DNA from: Dysidea avara | Taxonomy: Eukaryota; Porifera; Demospongiae; Dictyoceratida; Dysideidae | NCBI RefSeq assembly: GCF_963678975.1 | Contig: NC_089275.1 | Location: 20,232,467-20,296,466, forward strand | Length of the DNA stretch: 64,000 nucleotides | Reading direction: 5' to 3' | Shown here: positions 13,332 to 24,330 of the stretch, piece by piece | Position numbering within the stretch: the stretch's first letter is position 1 | Layout: each line of letters starts with the position of its first letter | Made by a program: the position numbers and the translations under genes | Notes under the pieces: model-generated | What the model was told of the DNA's origin: nothing | What the model saw: only the letters and a program-made list of their open reading frames with translations | Databases searched by the model: none

Positions 13332-13766
13332 CTGTAAGTAGCATAAATTATTAAAATAAATGATTATAATCACATGTTATATAAATCTAATCCAAAACCG
13401 CCAAGCTGTAAAAAAAGAGTGCGGCCCTCAAAAAGGCTATGGTGAAAAAAGATGTGAAATCCAAGGTGGCGGCCAAGAAATGGTTGTGATGGTAGGTTAA
13501 TGGTAAAAATTTTAACAACGACAATTCAGGTGAATTTTGTGCCAAGATCAAGCAGCACCAAAATTCACCTGAATTGTCGTTATTAAAATTTTTACCATTA
13601 ACCTACCATCACAGCTGTTTCTTGGCCACCACCTTGGATTTCACATCTTTTTTCACGATAGCCTTTTTGAGGGCCGCACTCTTTTTTTACAGCTTGGCTG
13701 TTTTGGATTAGATTTATATAACATGTGATTATAATCATTTATTTTAATAATTTATGCTACTTACAG
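13332..13766. mobile_element. Hairpin MITE, family A, copy 2, with extended palindromic arms
   Basis: The core (about 13383-13714) matches copy 1 at 143-465, including the ATCTAATCC/GGATTAGAT ends and the GCGGCCCTC and GGTGGCGGCCAAGAAATGG arm segments. The inverted symmetry continues about 50 bp beyond the element ends on both sides, without a mismatch, from CTGTAAGTAGC at 13332 to GCTACTTACAG at 13766. The total hairpin is about 435 bp with a loop near 13545. Copy 1 does not have these outer arms. Confidence 0.88.
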
Positions 13767-15539
13767 TGTTTACTCCCACTCCTACTCATACATCACAACC
13801 ATCAAGTATGTATTATGACTGTATTACAAATGCTTGAACTACGAATACAACTAGACCAATAGTAATGGGGTGTGTCATATTAATTGGGTTGTTAAAAGGC
13901 GTGGTCTCAGTGCTTGATCATTATTACTCAACCAAGATCACATTAATAAGCGTGATCTTACCTATTATAAAGTGATAGGTATCTACCAAGCGTAAGGGTT
14001 GAAATAAGTTTGCATCATCTAAATAAATATGTTGCTCAAGGAAAGTGTTGATAGGGAAAATTAATGCCATCATTGCATGAAAGAGGATGAAGACTAGCCT
14101 GATTGAAGATAAAGAAAGACAAGTTGCAGAGTAAACACACTCATCAGAACCCCAAAAAGCACATGCCACTGGTGAGTTTGTTATTGTGGCATATAATGGT
14201 GGCCGTGCGCTGCTTCGTTTGGCCTCCAGCCTTCAGGCAGGCAGGCTGGCTGGTAAGCAAATTTGAGTTTTTGTGGTTTTAAAATTCTATATCTGGTTGC
14301 CTGTACAAATAAACATGGACAATCTCTATTATGAACCACAGTAGTGGTCAATGATATTTAACCTATGAAGGCTTTTTATTCCTTGATTTCTGCTGGTGTT
14401 GTAGTCATGTAGTTGGAAATGGTGGAAATGGAAAAGTAAACTTTTCTTGTACATATACTATGATAGAACCTCACTTGGTGACACAAAGATACCTCTTAAC
14501 CAAAACCACACTGTTGTAGTGAACATGTCAAGTTGGCTAAATCCCAAACATTGCTAATGACCTCCACCTCATTATAGTAGCCATTTCTACCAAATCTATG
14601 GCACATTTCAGTTAGCTCTGATTTCAAGACACACAGTAGTGTGTTGCGTGATGTGCCACACTGTGCATATATTGACAGGAAGGAAAGTTTTCACACATGC
14701 ATAACTCCTGCACTCAAGCATTAAAGCTGCCCACCAACTTTCATACCACATTTATGCAAAATTGCCATTCAATTGTGGTAACTACTTGTGGTGGCTATAC
14801 AATTTGGCACCCCCGAATCAAATAAAAACCTATCATGCCAATCTTCACGGTGTATTATTAAAAACTTCTCTGAGTAAAGCAGATAAAGGAAAGTGGCAAA
14901 TTGTGGGTGCTAGCATCAAGATTTGTACTTCAAGTGTATTGTTTTAATGCCACACCATGACGTGTATGAAGTAGTTACACATAGATAAATGCCAATGATA
15001 CTTGTCTTGTCCAGAAGTAAGCCAGCATGCATTTCATTTTTGGAATTGCTGATTTTGGGGTTTGATAAATGTAATAAACAACCTTGGGGTGGTTGCTAAC
15101 TATTTAGTAACCCTGCTACAAGCTTCTATTGCATAAAGTTCTATGACTTCATGAGTGACATAACCCCATGGCCATATTGGACTATTTTCTGGTTTTAACA
15201 CTCACTGATACTTATTCAAGTACATATGCCTATACAGTGCTGTGAATCTTGCAATATAGGCACCCTATCCCCTAATGCTCTTTCAAGTTAGTGGCCCTTG
15301 CCCAAGTATTAACAGAGAAATTAGTTTCTGATCATACTTTTTAGTCAGGGTTGAAAAAGGTGTTTTTGTGCACTTTTGGATAAAAGTGTGAAACTTGGCA
15401 CATAGTTTATATTCATCATAAGGTCAATTTACAAAGGGAGCCACTCCAGATATGACCTTTTGTGACCTCTAGAGATCAATTAAGTATGCAAAAATGTATA
15501 ATTTGCATTAATACCTGTTTTACAAGATGTAAACCTAAA
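13767..15539. other. Intergenic, no gene recognised
   Basis: No convincing coding sequence. A minus-strand frame at 13924-14169 (81 aa) has no family features. There are short poly-T stretches but no obvious long repeat. Confidence 0.45.
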
Positions 15540-15760
15540 GTGTTGGGTATCAAATGAAAGCAGACACTTCAGGGAGCATACTGAGACCAAAATTACATCA
15601 GTGTCACATTCCAGTCAGAAGATATTTCATTTTCAACATAACAATCTTATACCACCTTTTCAAACATAGTTTCTGTTACAACTTTAAACTGGCTGTAGGA
15701 CCAGGAGTCCTACAGACCTTCAGAACTTGTGCTGTAAAGTCTTAATAAATAGAATAAAAA
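15540..15760 (+). repeat. Dispersed repeat carrying a GPG(V/I)LQTF frame, copy 1
   Basis: Positions about 15640-15750 resemble, in the opposite orientation, 57030-57130. The shared stretch reads as GPGVLQTFRTCAV here and GPGILQTFSTSAV there, followed by an AATAAA-like tail. It lies directly beside the 3' end of the minus-strand nuclease-like pseudogene. It is probably part of a repeat family; the protein frame may be accidental. Confidence 0.5.
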
Positions 15761-15788
15761 ACATGTACATTACTTGTGTTTTTTAAAA

Positions 15789-18700
15789 TCACATAGTCAG
15801 AAATGGTAAAACTATTGGCATTCTCCAGAAGCTCAGAGCAGTACACTTTATTGCAGGTCTTACACACTTACAATGCCTAGTACACTCTTTCTTGCATCCA
15901 CAATGAATCAATTCATGGCATGCTTGAGATGCTTCAGGTACAGTAGTCCATAGTAGCTTCCAACCAGTATTACTTCTTTTCCATCCCCAATTTGCAAGAT
16001 CAGGAAGCTCTTGCATTGGAATCAGTGCTCTCTTCCAGCAAATAGACTAGTAAGTGGCCCATACTTTAGTGCTTCTTGAGTAGGGGCAGGTTCTCAAGAC
16101 TCCTTGACGTCAGTGTAAACAAGTACTTTCTACTGTCATTAACAGTCACAATGTCACTTGTGTGGTCATAGAACAGCACCACCAATTGTTCTATGGTTTT
16201 CAAAATCATGTCACAGATTTCTGTTTGCATCAGCTGCAGCTCTTCAAATACTTCTGTGACTTCAGGATGAGCTTTCCAGATATTCCATGCTGTCTGTTTA
16301 CCTCTACCACAGAATGCAGAGAAGGTGTCACATCCTGTAAATGCATAGAACATTGGAGGAGTAGCACAAATTCTGGGATCCATGATAGTCACAACCTCAT
16401 GAATTGGTATGTACCAGAAATTTGCTCCCATCCCAAAAGCCAACCACAGCTCATCAACGTTAATCTCAAAGGTAGAAATTGCTAATACGTACCACTACAT
16501 CAGTGTACACACACTTTCTGCATCCTTTCCTGATAGCATCAACAGCATGAAGAAATAGATGAGTATCTGCTTCCTCATCAGAACAAGGGACTAGGTTACT
16601 CAAATCAGCATCAGCTAGGGAGCATAGCACATCACTACTATCAGTTGCATATATACTTTTACCATCATCAACTGGAACTTTTACAGCCTGCTGTAAAAGG
16701 AATTTGAAAATCTCAGTTCTGTTATCATTCATAGAAAAGAAATCCTTCCATTTTGATGGGAGAGTTGTGGCCCTGCTTTGAACACTCCTCCTCTCTTTCC
16801 CCTGTTACTGCTTTCAAACTGTAAGAGATATACACATCCCAAACAACATCAATTCTATTTGCTTTCTGCAGCTGAGATAAAATAAAAGAAGTGAAAACTT
16901 TGTCCACATAATCTTGAAAACTTTTTGCTCCACCAGGATGAAGCATTTGAACAACTGCAGCACAATGTGCAGTGGTAGTACCGTAGCCAGTGAGGTCTAA
17001 CTGAGGCGAGGTTATTGCTAACTGAATATCATCTAATAGTATGGCATCCATGTTAGGTACCTGCAATAATTGTTTCTCTTTCAGTTCAAGACAATGAAGG
17101 AGATCTGACGTAGTATTTGGTCTGATTTTTTCCACCTACTGATAATGATTGTAGTGTGGACTAGTTTCATGTGCAAAGAATATATCCAAATCTCCATCTC
17201 TAGTCTGACAAGATGTGTACAGTCTGGAAACGAGATTAGAATCGTTCTTCAGTGATGTTATGGAGCTGAATCACCTTAATGGGTGTTTGATAGGTGGACT
17301 ACTAAATAATGCTAGCTTATTCTTGCTGATAGGTTCTGTGATGGCTTCACATTTTACCAGCTGTTCTTCAACAAACTTTTTTTACAGATTGCTACCAAGT
17401 GCTTCAATTCCCAACACTGTTTCTCCAACAGGTCAATCAACAATACATATCTCTTGTATCATGAACTAATAATTAAAATCCTGGCCCTTTGGCAAGAAAT
17501 GGATTTCCATGTTCTTCAAATACTGCAACTAGTGACTGTACATTTTTCTGAAATGCACACTGTGCACTTAGATGCTGTTCATGATGCAGATTTTGTGTAT
17601 TTTATTTGCATACTGTTCAAACTCTGCCACAATTTGAGCAACTTCAGGTCCTGCCACCATTCAAAGCTCTTAATGTACATGAATCAGTGGTCAGTCCAAT
17701 TGCTCCACCAGACTCTTTAACTGTTGTATTATTCTGCTCATGGCAGCCATCGCTGAAAACTTGGAGCTAGTCTTGTGGACAACAAACTTTCCCACATTGA
17801 GTTCATCCAATATTTCAGGATATTTTGTAGATAGATCATGTTTTGAATGTGTATTGGTAGTCACCTGGAATAGTGAACATAATCCAGTGCAAACATCCAG
17901 GGTAGTTAAACATTAAACCTTACTGCGTTTGTGTTAAACACCACTGCTCTAATTGTACTTGAATACCTGACTCAGAAGTATATTCATTATATGCTCATTC
18001 AGAAGTGTATAGAAACTTGCAGCTGTTACATGATGGACTTGTCTGGTCCTTGTAACATGGCTTACTTCAGGAAAGAGTCAGCTGTACCAGTGCTTGCAAT
18101 ATCTGCCTGTACTAGCACACTACTTCCATCCAGCCAGTTTCCCAGAACCTAAAGGTACAAAATATTCAGTGATCATAATCTAATGCACTACTCGTATACA
18201 TGTGTGGTACACACACATGTGTGGTGGTACACACACATGCATCTGTAATATGCATGCATGTACGTATATACGTACATACGTAGGTACATGCATACGTATC
18301 TACCTTTAACATGGCCATCTCTATATGTAGTCCCCCTAGCATCAGGACAAAGTGATCTTCTCCCAAAATATTTGGCCATGTCCACTGAGGGAAGTGCATA
18401 CAATAGCTGGTCAGTTGAGAGAACAAGAACTTTACCAGGGTTGAGATACTGAAAAGTGGCTCTGACAACTTCCATCGAATGTTTAATCATTGCTATTGAA
18501 TGAGCACTGTCCGGGAATAAGGGTGGCAATGTATTGAAAGCAGGTGGTGGAATCATTGCTGTTTACATACTGGAATGGTAAGCAGACCAAGTTATCCAGT
18601 CACCATTTTGCAAAGGGCTTTTTAAGCTGCATTTTTACTGTTTCAAGCCATTTCCATTCTGCTTTTGTACCTTTGGAAATCTGTAGGCAGCATAGGATTG

Positions 18701-19115
18701 CTGACAGAGGGTACTTTAAATTCTTTTGCTGTAAAGCAGCTGGAAGTACATTGGTATATACTTCTGAGGAAGTGGGGCAACCTTCTTACCGTGAGCAATG
18801 GTTTGGTCAATGATCAGGACACCTCTATCAAGGCCTCCTAATGTGTGGGAAGGATGCTGCATGAGTGAAATTCCAATGCCATGAAATGAATTTTGCTGTT
18901 GTAGCAGTAGGATTGTGGTTAAGATTGTCTACTGCTACCACTGTAAAAAAAGTCAACTTTGCATTTTTTGGAAGGCACACAACACCATCTAACTTAAATT
19001 GCTTACAGACTCCATTGCCTAACTCAATTGTTAACTGTAGAAGACAGTAATACGAAATACAAATCCCTAAATTAAAAAATGCATCAATCAATAAGTGATT
19101 TCTTTCTGGTATCAT
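15789..19115 (-). pseudogene. Broken gene of a transposon-like family with FEN/PIN-like nuclease motifs and a cysteine-rich C-terminus
   Basis: I piece together a protein of roughly 1000 aa from fragments in all three minus-strand frames. In N-to-C order they carry: ELGNGVCKQF and DNLNHNPTATTAK (19115-18850); LPPLFPDSAHSIAMIKHSM (near 18500); GGLHIEMA (near 18350); SRLYTSCQTRDGDLDIFFAHE-like text (near 17200); WDVYISYSLKA (near 16820); SDEEADTHLFLHA (near 16570); TDVVV (near 16490); YAFTGCDTFSAF then GRGKQTAW (near 16340-16300); and HCGCKKECTRHCKC (near 15890). I recall this order from unnamed invertebrate proteins that occur in many copies. By inference, EADT, TDVVV and GCDT...GKxTAW resemble the acidic and helix-hairpin parts of FEN/XPG nucleases, and the Cys run resembles a CXC zinc module. 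Several frameshifts and stops, plus a low-complexity insertion (18180-18300), make it dead. Confidence 0.75.
18180..18300. repeat. Low-complexity TACG/CACA insertion in the pseudogene
   Basis: Runs of ACACAC and of GTACGTATATACGTAC interrupt the coding homology of the pseudogene between the GGLHIEMA block and the LGNWLDGSS block. This indicates a later insertion or expansion. Confidence 0.6.
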
Positions 19116-19199
19116 ATGTAATTTAATGCCACATACAAAGCTAGTGGTGTTTTGTGATCACAATTATATCGATCATGACTAGTGTCTCCACCACAACAA

Positions 19200-19810
19200 T
19201 ACTAACTGCACCACCAGTGGATAACCGCACTATCGTACTAATAACTTTTGACACTTGTACTACTCAAACTATATACTCGAGGCTGGTTTTAACAGACGTC
19301 TTTTCTGGGTGGTGTAGAGATCTCGAATAACAGTTAGGCCTTGTGAATGGTCTGGCTCAGTGGTTTACTGGTGGATGGCCTGATGATGTTGGCCAGACCT
19401 TTGTTCTGTGGATTTTGCTACGTATCAGCCACTGAGGAGCCAGCACAGCCCTGTAATCTCGTGTTTGGACTCCAATTGTGGTCTGCCTCCATTTTAAAGT
19501 CTATCTCTTGCCCACCCCACCACTCCCCCCGCCTTCCACCCCTTTGTGAGCATTTGTGATACTACTTCGCTCATCCAACTACTCAGATTTTCTATCTTAT
19601 TTGGCAGGAAACTCTACAAGCAGCTACAAGTACTGGAAGTGGTTTGAAAGGGATTAGATTGATGCATCTTTGTAAAAATTTCATACGCGTGCTTGCTATC
19701 CCCATGCAGCAAGTTATGCTGACTTGAATTCTTTGGAACCGTTTATCTCAAAACTTCTACTGTGCGATTTGGATCATTTTTCCAAAATCCAGTCACAATT
19801 GCCAAGTTAT
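19200..19810 (+). repeat. Dispersed repeat B, plus copy (possible tRNA-derived SINE)
   Basis: Matches the reverse complement of about 23780-24330 over most of its length, for example the GAAGCCAGCACAGCCCTGTAAT-like block and the CTACAAGCAGCTACAAGTA block. TGGCTCAGTGG at 19353-19363 fits a tRNA-type A box exactly and GTTTGGACTCC at 19463-19473 fits a B box at 9 of 11 positions, but the spacing (about 100 nt) is longer than usual. SINE status is therefore only suggested. Confidence 0.6.
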
Positions 19811-20280
19811 TCAGCCAATAACAATTCTTCCTTGAGTGCTGTCATTGGGCAAGCAAGTGAACAAAGATCAAGTGAAGCCATTAAAATTAAAACACCTGTT
19901 GGATTAAGTAGGGTAGAATCAAAATAATATTATATTCCTCATTTCCTGAATCAAGGTAGAATGTAGCTTTTTGTTCACCTAATCCTTACTCCCTGCCTAC
20001 TTTTTTTGCAGATATTTTACTAAAGACAAAATTTGGGAAGCACAAAAGCCACAACATAACTCTAGCCATCAAACAGTGCAGTTAATTTTTCTGTTGAATA
20101 TCAACATTAATTTTTGTCTTTGAACAATAAAGCACAGTGCTTTGGCTTGGGTGTGACAGTTATCCTAATGGGAAGTTTTAATTTAACATATGAAAAATAA
20201 AATGCACTGTATCTTTTAATGTCATCCATGCAAAATTATTTAATTAGATATGTATGCAGCACATGCATGTATATACACAG

Positions 20281-20582
20281 GTAATTGTGATACATCAGAT
20301 GATAATCTCTCAACAACAGCAGTAGTTGCTATCAGTATAGTGGTCACATTTCTTGTCACACTTGTTGTTTCAACAGTGGTTAGTGTCATCATTACCAGAA
20401 TATATTACAAGTATCAATTTGAGCATAAAGCAAAAAGTGACTACATGAATAATCACACTAAGGAAAATAATCAGTTTGTGCTAATGAATCGAGATGTCAA
20501 AATGGAAACTAATCCATCATATGCTGTTACGTACAAGGACACTATCAAAATGGATTCTGACCCACTTTATGCTATTAATTAA
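20281..20582 (+). CDS. Terminal exon of a single-pass membrane receptor with tyrosine-motif tail
   Basis: An AG acceptor (TATACACAG at 20272-20280) opens a 302-bp exon in phase 1, which ends at TAA. It encodes a short extracellular stub (NCDTSDDNLS), one strongly hydrophobic helix (AVVAISIVVTFLVTLVV...), a basic-aromatic stop-transfer (RIYYKYQFEHK) and a cytoplasmic tail of about 50 residues. The tail has tyrosine motifs NPSYAV (an NPxY type), TYKD and DPLYAI. The ATG at 20250 lies in the intron and is not the start. The extracellular exons were not found upstream; 19811-20280 holds nothing recognisable. It may be the tail of a gene whose other exons lie further away or have been lost. The design suggests a signalling or adhesion receptor, but no family can be named. 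Confidence 0.6.
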
Positions 20583-22053
20583 GTGACTAAACGATTGTGA
20601 TGTTGCTAGATGTGATAATTGAAGACATTAATATCCTGTTTTCTTAATTTTTATATTTTGTAGTTAGTGTCTTCTTAATTTGGTACTTAGTGAGTAATTT
20701 TGTATAGTTATTTAGAAAAAAAATATAGCTTTACAATGTTCTCGAGTGTACATGATGGTTAGTAGGAACCTCACTATATAGGTAGTGCTGTTGTGTGGTG
20801 TTGTATGGGTATTTCTGTGTATATAGCTTTGACTGGTTGTTTCAACCTGAGCTAGTTGGCCCCAAAAGTGGGGGGGCCAAAACATGCTTTGAAAATAGTG
20901 TGGGACCTCCCACCAGTTCCAATGCCCTTGACTATGCCAACTGTTCAACTCTCTTCTTTTCCTCAAGTGTACTTCAAAAATAGGTTCAATTGTGGGTGTT
21001 GCATCTCCAGTTACAGAAATTTAATTGTGGATTTTTATTCAGATGATTAGCAGTGTGGCTATAAGAGGTCATTTTTATACTTTAATGTATGATTTTAAAA
21101 GTGTTAGTTGGTTTAATTGGTTAGAGTTATGAGTTTCAGTTTAATATGTAGCTACTGACTCAGCCATTTAGCAACTGTACAATTCTGGTAATTTGCAGTC
21201 TCATAAGGCATATTCACCCACTTTTGTCTTTGAATGTATAATCTGTATCAGTTACCTTCTGATGTGACCCCATGCTGTGGGTTATGGTGCTGGCATTTGT
21301 AGCTAGCCTATAGCTAGTTCAGTCTTCATAACCTGGCAGGTATAATAAGTTGACTATCACAACAACGAATTCAGAAAGTCCATAAATGCAAATATAGTTG
21401 CACTTTGCTAAGGATTACCAGTGGACTAGCTAATAGCTACTAGTACCTTCACTACATTCTGCTTTTCAATACACTTTATTGGTGTTATGGCTAGCAAAGT
21501 GTCACTAAACTAAGGAGTATGCATACTAATAATTGTGACATTCAACACTACTACTACTTAGCTATACATGTTTCTGCCTTACAGATTTAGCTGATTAAAG
21601 CATGGTTAAGAGGAGCTGATGCATTATGGCATATAGCTAGCTATATATAAATGCTTGGTAGCTACAAATGAAAAGATTATCATGCATGCATGGTAGCTAT
21701 ACTCAATGCATATTGTAATCAGTCTTGATTTAATGGAAAAGTAGAATTTGAATGATAAATGATGTAAACTGAAATTCCATTATTTTCCACTGGAAAACTG
21801 TTAAAAACACTCCCAGATTCACCTTTGGAGGGCCTAATTTTCAAACATTCCTGGGGGACATGCCCCCAGACCCTCCTAGAGTGCTCCTCACACTACTAAT
21901 GTAGTCGCTAATCCAAATAAGTAATTTGACCATGAATCTTACCACTAGCTATAGGGCCTTGTGATAAGGCTTGGTATCTTTTAGTGTCTGGCTAGTTACC
22001 TATGTTCCTGTCCAGCTTAGCCCCTCTTTCAAAAAATCCTAGATCTGCCCCTG
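20583..22053. other. Intergenic with repeat scraps
   Basis: No gene recognised. Around 21830-21890 and 22030-22053 there are dispersed-repeat phrases (CCTGGGGGACATGCCCCCAG; CTAGATCTGCCCCTGG). The second one ends exactly where the transporter-locus duplication begins. Confidence 0.45.
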
Positions 22054-23205
22054 GGCCACTAACTTTGCTTGGTCATTTGGTTTGTGAGTTCTGTTAGGTC
22101 GCTTCATGCAGGTGGTTGTCATTTAATCCTGTGATCTGTTTGTATTAAAATAGGAATACATGTGATTTGTGTAGCAAGTAAAGAGCTTAGGTGATGTTAG
22201 TGTAATAGCTAAGACATTAGCTTCAATTACATGCTATTTTGTAATATGTTGATGTGCAAATCATGTCATTCTTGCTGGTGTAAGTCATATCGCTTTCTTT
22301 TCATTGCAAGTCGACAAGGAAAAGAAATGGTTTGGTATATGGTAATACTTCACGTCGTTCTGCAGCTGACAAATTCTGTGAGTTTTATTACGTGCATGCA
22401 TGGCTTCTGATTCTGCAGTAGAGAGCTCAAGGTTCATTTATTAGTAAGAATTGCACATGATGGTTTTAGGAAGTGTGTACAAATCAATAAGCCTTAGTCT
22501 AGCCACACGTACATGTACAGTATTTCTTCACTGCAGAACAACAGTATGGTGTTCATCAGACTATTTTTTCAACCCACACACACACAACAGAACCAGCTGG
22601 TTTTGAAAGCACGCAAGGACTATGATTTATGTTTAACTCCATCCCTGCATGTGGTTTGACCTATCTTTGAAATCAGATCTCCTATTATAATTATTATACT
22701 TATGGCTATTATCGTTGTAAAACTATATTAGTTATAGTACAACTAAAGCTACCCAAGGGATCTATACATACAGCTGTTACTTTGTACATTTGTATGTGGG
22801 TAACTATATTAGGTGCATGTATAAGTTACAGATATTTTAATAGATAGCCATGTACAAAGTCAATGTAAACTACGTACAGATAAAACCAATTGAAACTACC
22901 AATAATAAATTGTAAGGATGTGTTGATTTATTGTTGCAATTTCTGATCTGTTTGGTTCACCTTTTTAATTGTACTTACTCTCATCACTCCATTTAGTGGA
23001 TATCTGACAGATCATTTTGGACGTAAACTGTCTATTATTTTATGTTGTATTCCTTACACCTTTGGATGGTTGATAGTAGTTCTCACTGTGTCCACTGATG
23101 GTCCTGCATTCAGACCACTCCTCTATATTGGACGTTTTGTGGTTGGTGTTGCTGCTGGATGGACTGCCATTTATTTTAATGTAAGTGTGGCTAAAAATTT
23201 TATAC

Positions 23206-23437
23206 ACACAGTGCTCTCTCGATTATCTGACCCCCTTGAAACCAATTGCAAGACACAATCAGATAATCAAAAAGTTCTGATAATCAAAACCCATTCATTT
23301 ATATACACAGAGCCCTGTTTAAATACTCTAACAGGACATACATCTTTGACAACATATTCTAATAGAGCAGTCATTTCTACTGTTCAGATAATCAAGTGTT
23401 CGGATAATAAAGGTTCGGGTAATTGAGGGAGCATATG
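23206..23437. mobile_element. Short inverted-repeat element, pogo/Tigger-like ends
   Basis: The left end GTGCTCTCTCGATTATCTGA and the right end GGGTAATTGAGGGAGCAT are imperfect inverted repeats. Internal GATAATCA/CGGATAAT motifs resemble pogo/Tigger MITEs. It is inserted in intron 2 of the duplicated transporter; the parent lacks it. Confidence 0.6.
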
Positions 23438-23619
23438 TGTCCACAAATTCTTTCCAATTATCTGGACATGGCAAACACAACATTAACTGAAAAAATAATA
23501 ATCACATAATATACAGTGTAACTGGAAATGTAGTAAGAAAATTTTATATAAATAGCTATCGTATTCATGAGACTTTTCTATGAAAGTCTCAAGCTTTACC
23601 TACTTATACATATTTAGAT

Positions 23620-23730
23620 TGGCTGTGATACAGTGTCAGCATTTGTGAAGAAGTCAGCTTGGGATACTCCGCCCGGCCTAGTCACTAACCCTCTCCAACA
23701 TGGTTTCAGGACTGGTCACTCACATTACTT
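23620..23730 (+). pseudogene. Fragment of the nuclease-like family next to a possible LINE scrap
   Basis: The plus strand reads GCDTVSAFVKKSAWDT, matching the FTGCDTFSAF...GKQTAW block of the pseudogene at 15789-19115. It is followed by LQHGFRTGHS, which resembles a motif of non-LTR reverse transcriptases. Both pieces are tiny, so the second assignment is weak. Confidence 0.45.
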
Positions 23731-23779
23731 TGTTCTATATGTTGATGCACCACAGCAAACGTAACACCTATTCAGTGTC

Positions 23780-24330
23780 TGGAAGTGATTTAAAAGTTAG
23801 GAGTTAATGCAATTGACAATTGTGACATGGATTTTGGAAAAAAAATGAGCCAAATCACACATTAGAAGTTTCCAGATAAATAGTTGTAAAGAATTCAACT
23901 TTGCAAGGATAGCAAGCATACATATGACATGCAAATCTATTACCTTTCAGACCACTTCCAATACTTGTAGCTGCTTGTAGAATTTCTGGCCAAACAAGAT
24001 AGAAAATCTGAGCAGTTACATGATTGGACCATGATTGGAGTCCAGACATGGGATTACAGGGCTGTGCTGGCTTCTTAGTGGCTAATACTGTAGGTAGCAA
24101 ATCAAGAGAGAAAATGTCTGGCCAACATTATCAGACCATCTACCAGTAAACCACTAATTCTTGCCAAGCCAGGTCCTTCACAAGCCAGGCCAGAAACTGT
24201 CATTCGCGCTCTCCACACCACCCACAAAAGACATCTGTTAAAACCAGCCTCAAGTAGTTTGAGTAGTACTGAGGGTCAAAACTAGTAGTACATTAGTGTA
24301 GCTATATATCCACTGGTGGTGTTAGTTCAT
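23780..24330 (-). repeat. Dispersed repeat B, minus copy
   Basis: Reverse-complement partner of 19200-19810. It is inserted in the duplicated transporter intron and absent from the parent intron 2. The A-box-like segment is less well kept than in the plus copy. Confidence 0.7.

Noticed and set aside
12808-13344. Three overlapping minus-strand frames of 68-80 aa
   Set aside because: Mutually overlapping in different frames with no domain signature; possibly relics but not callable.
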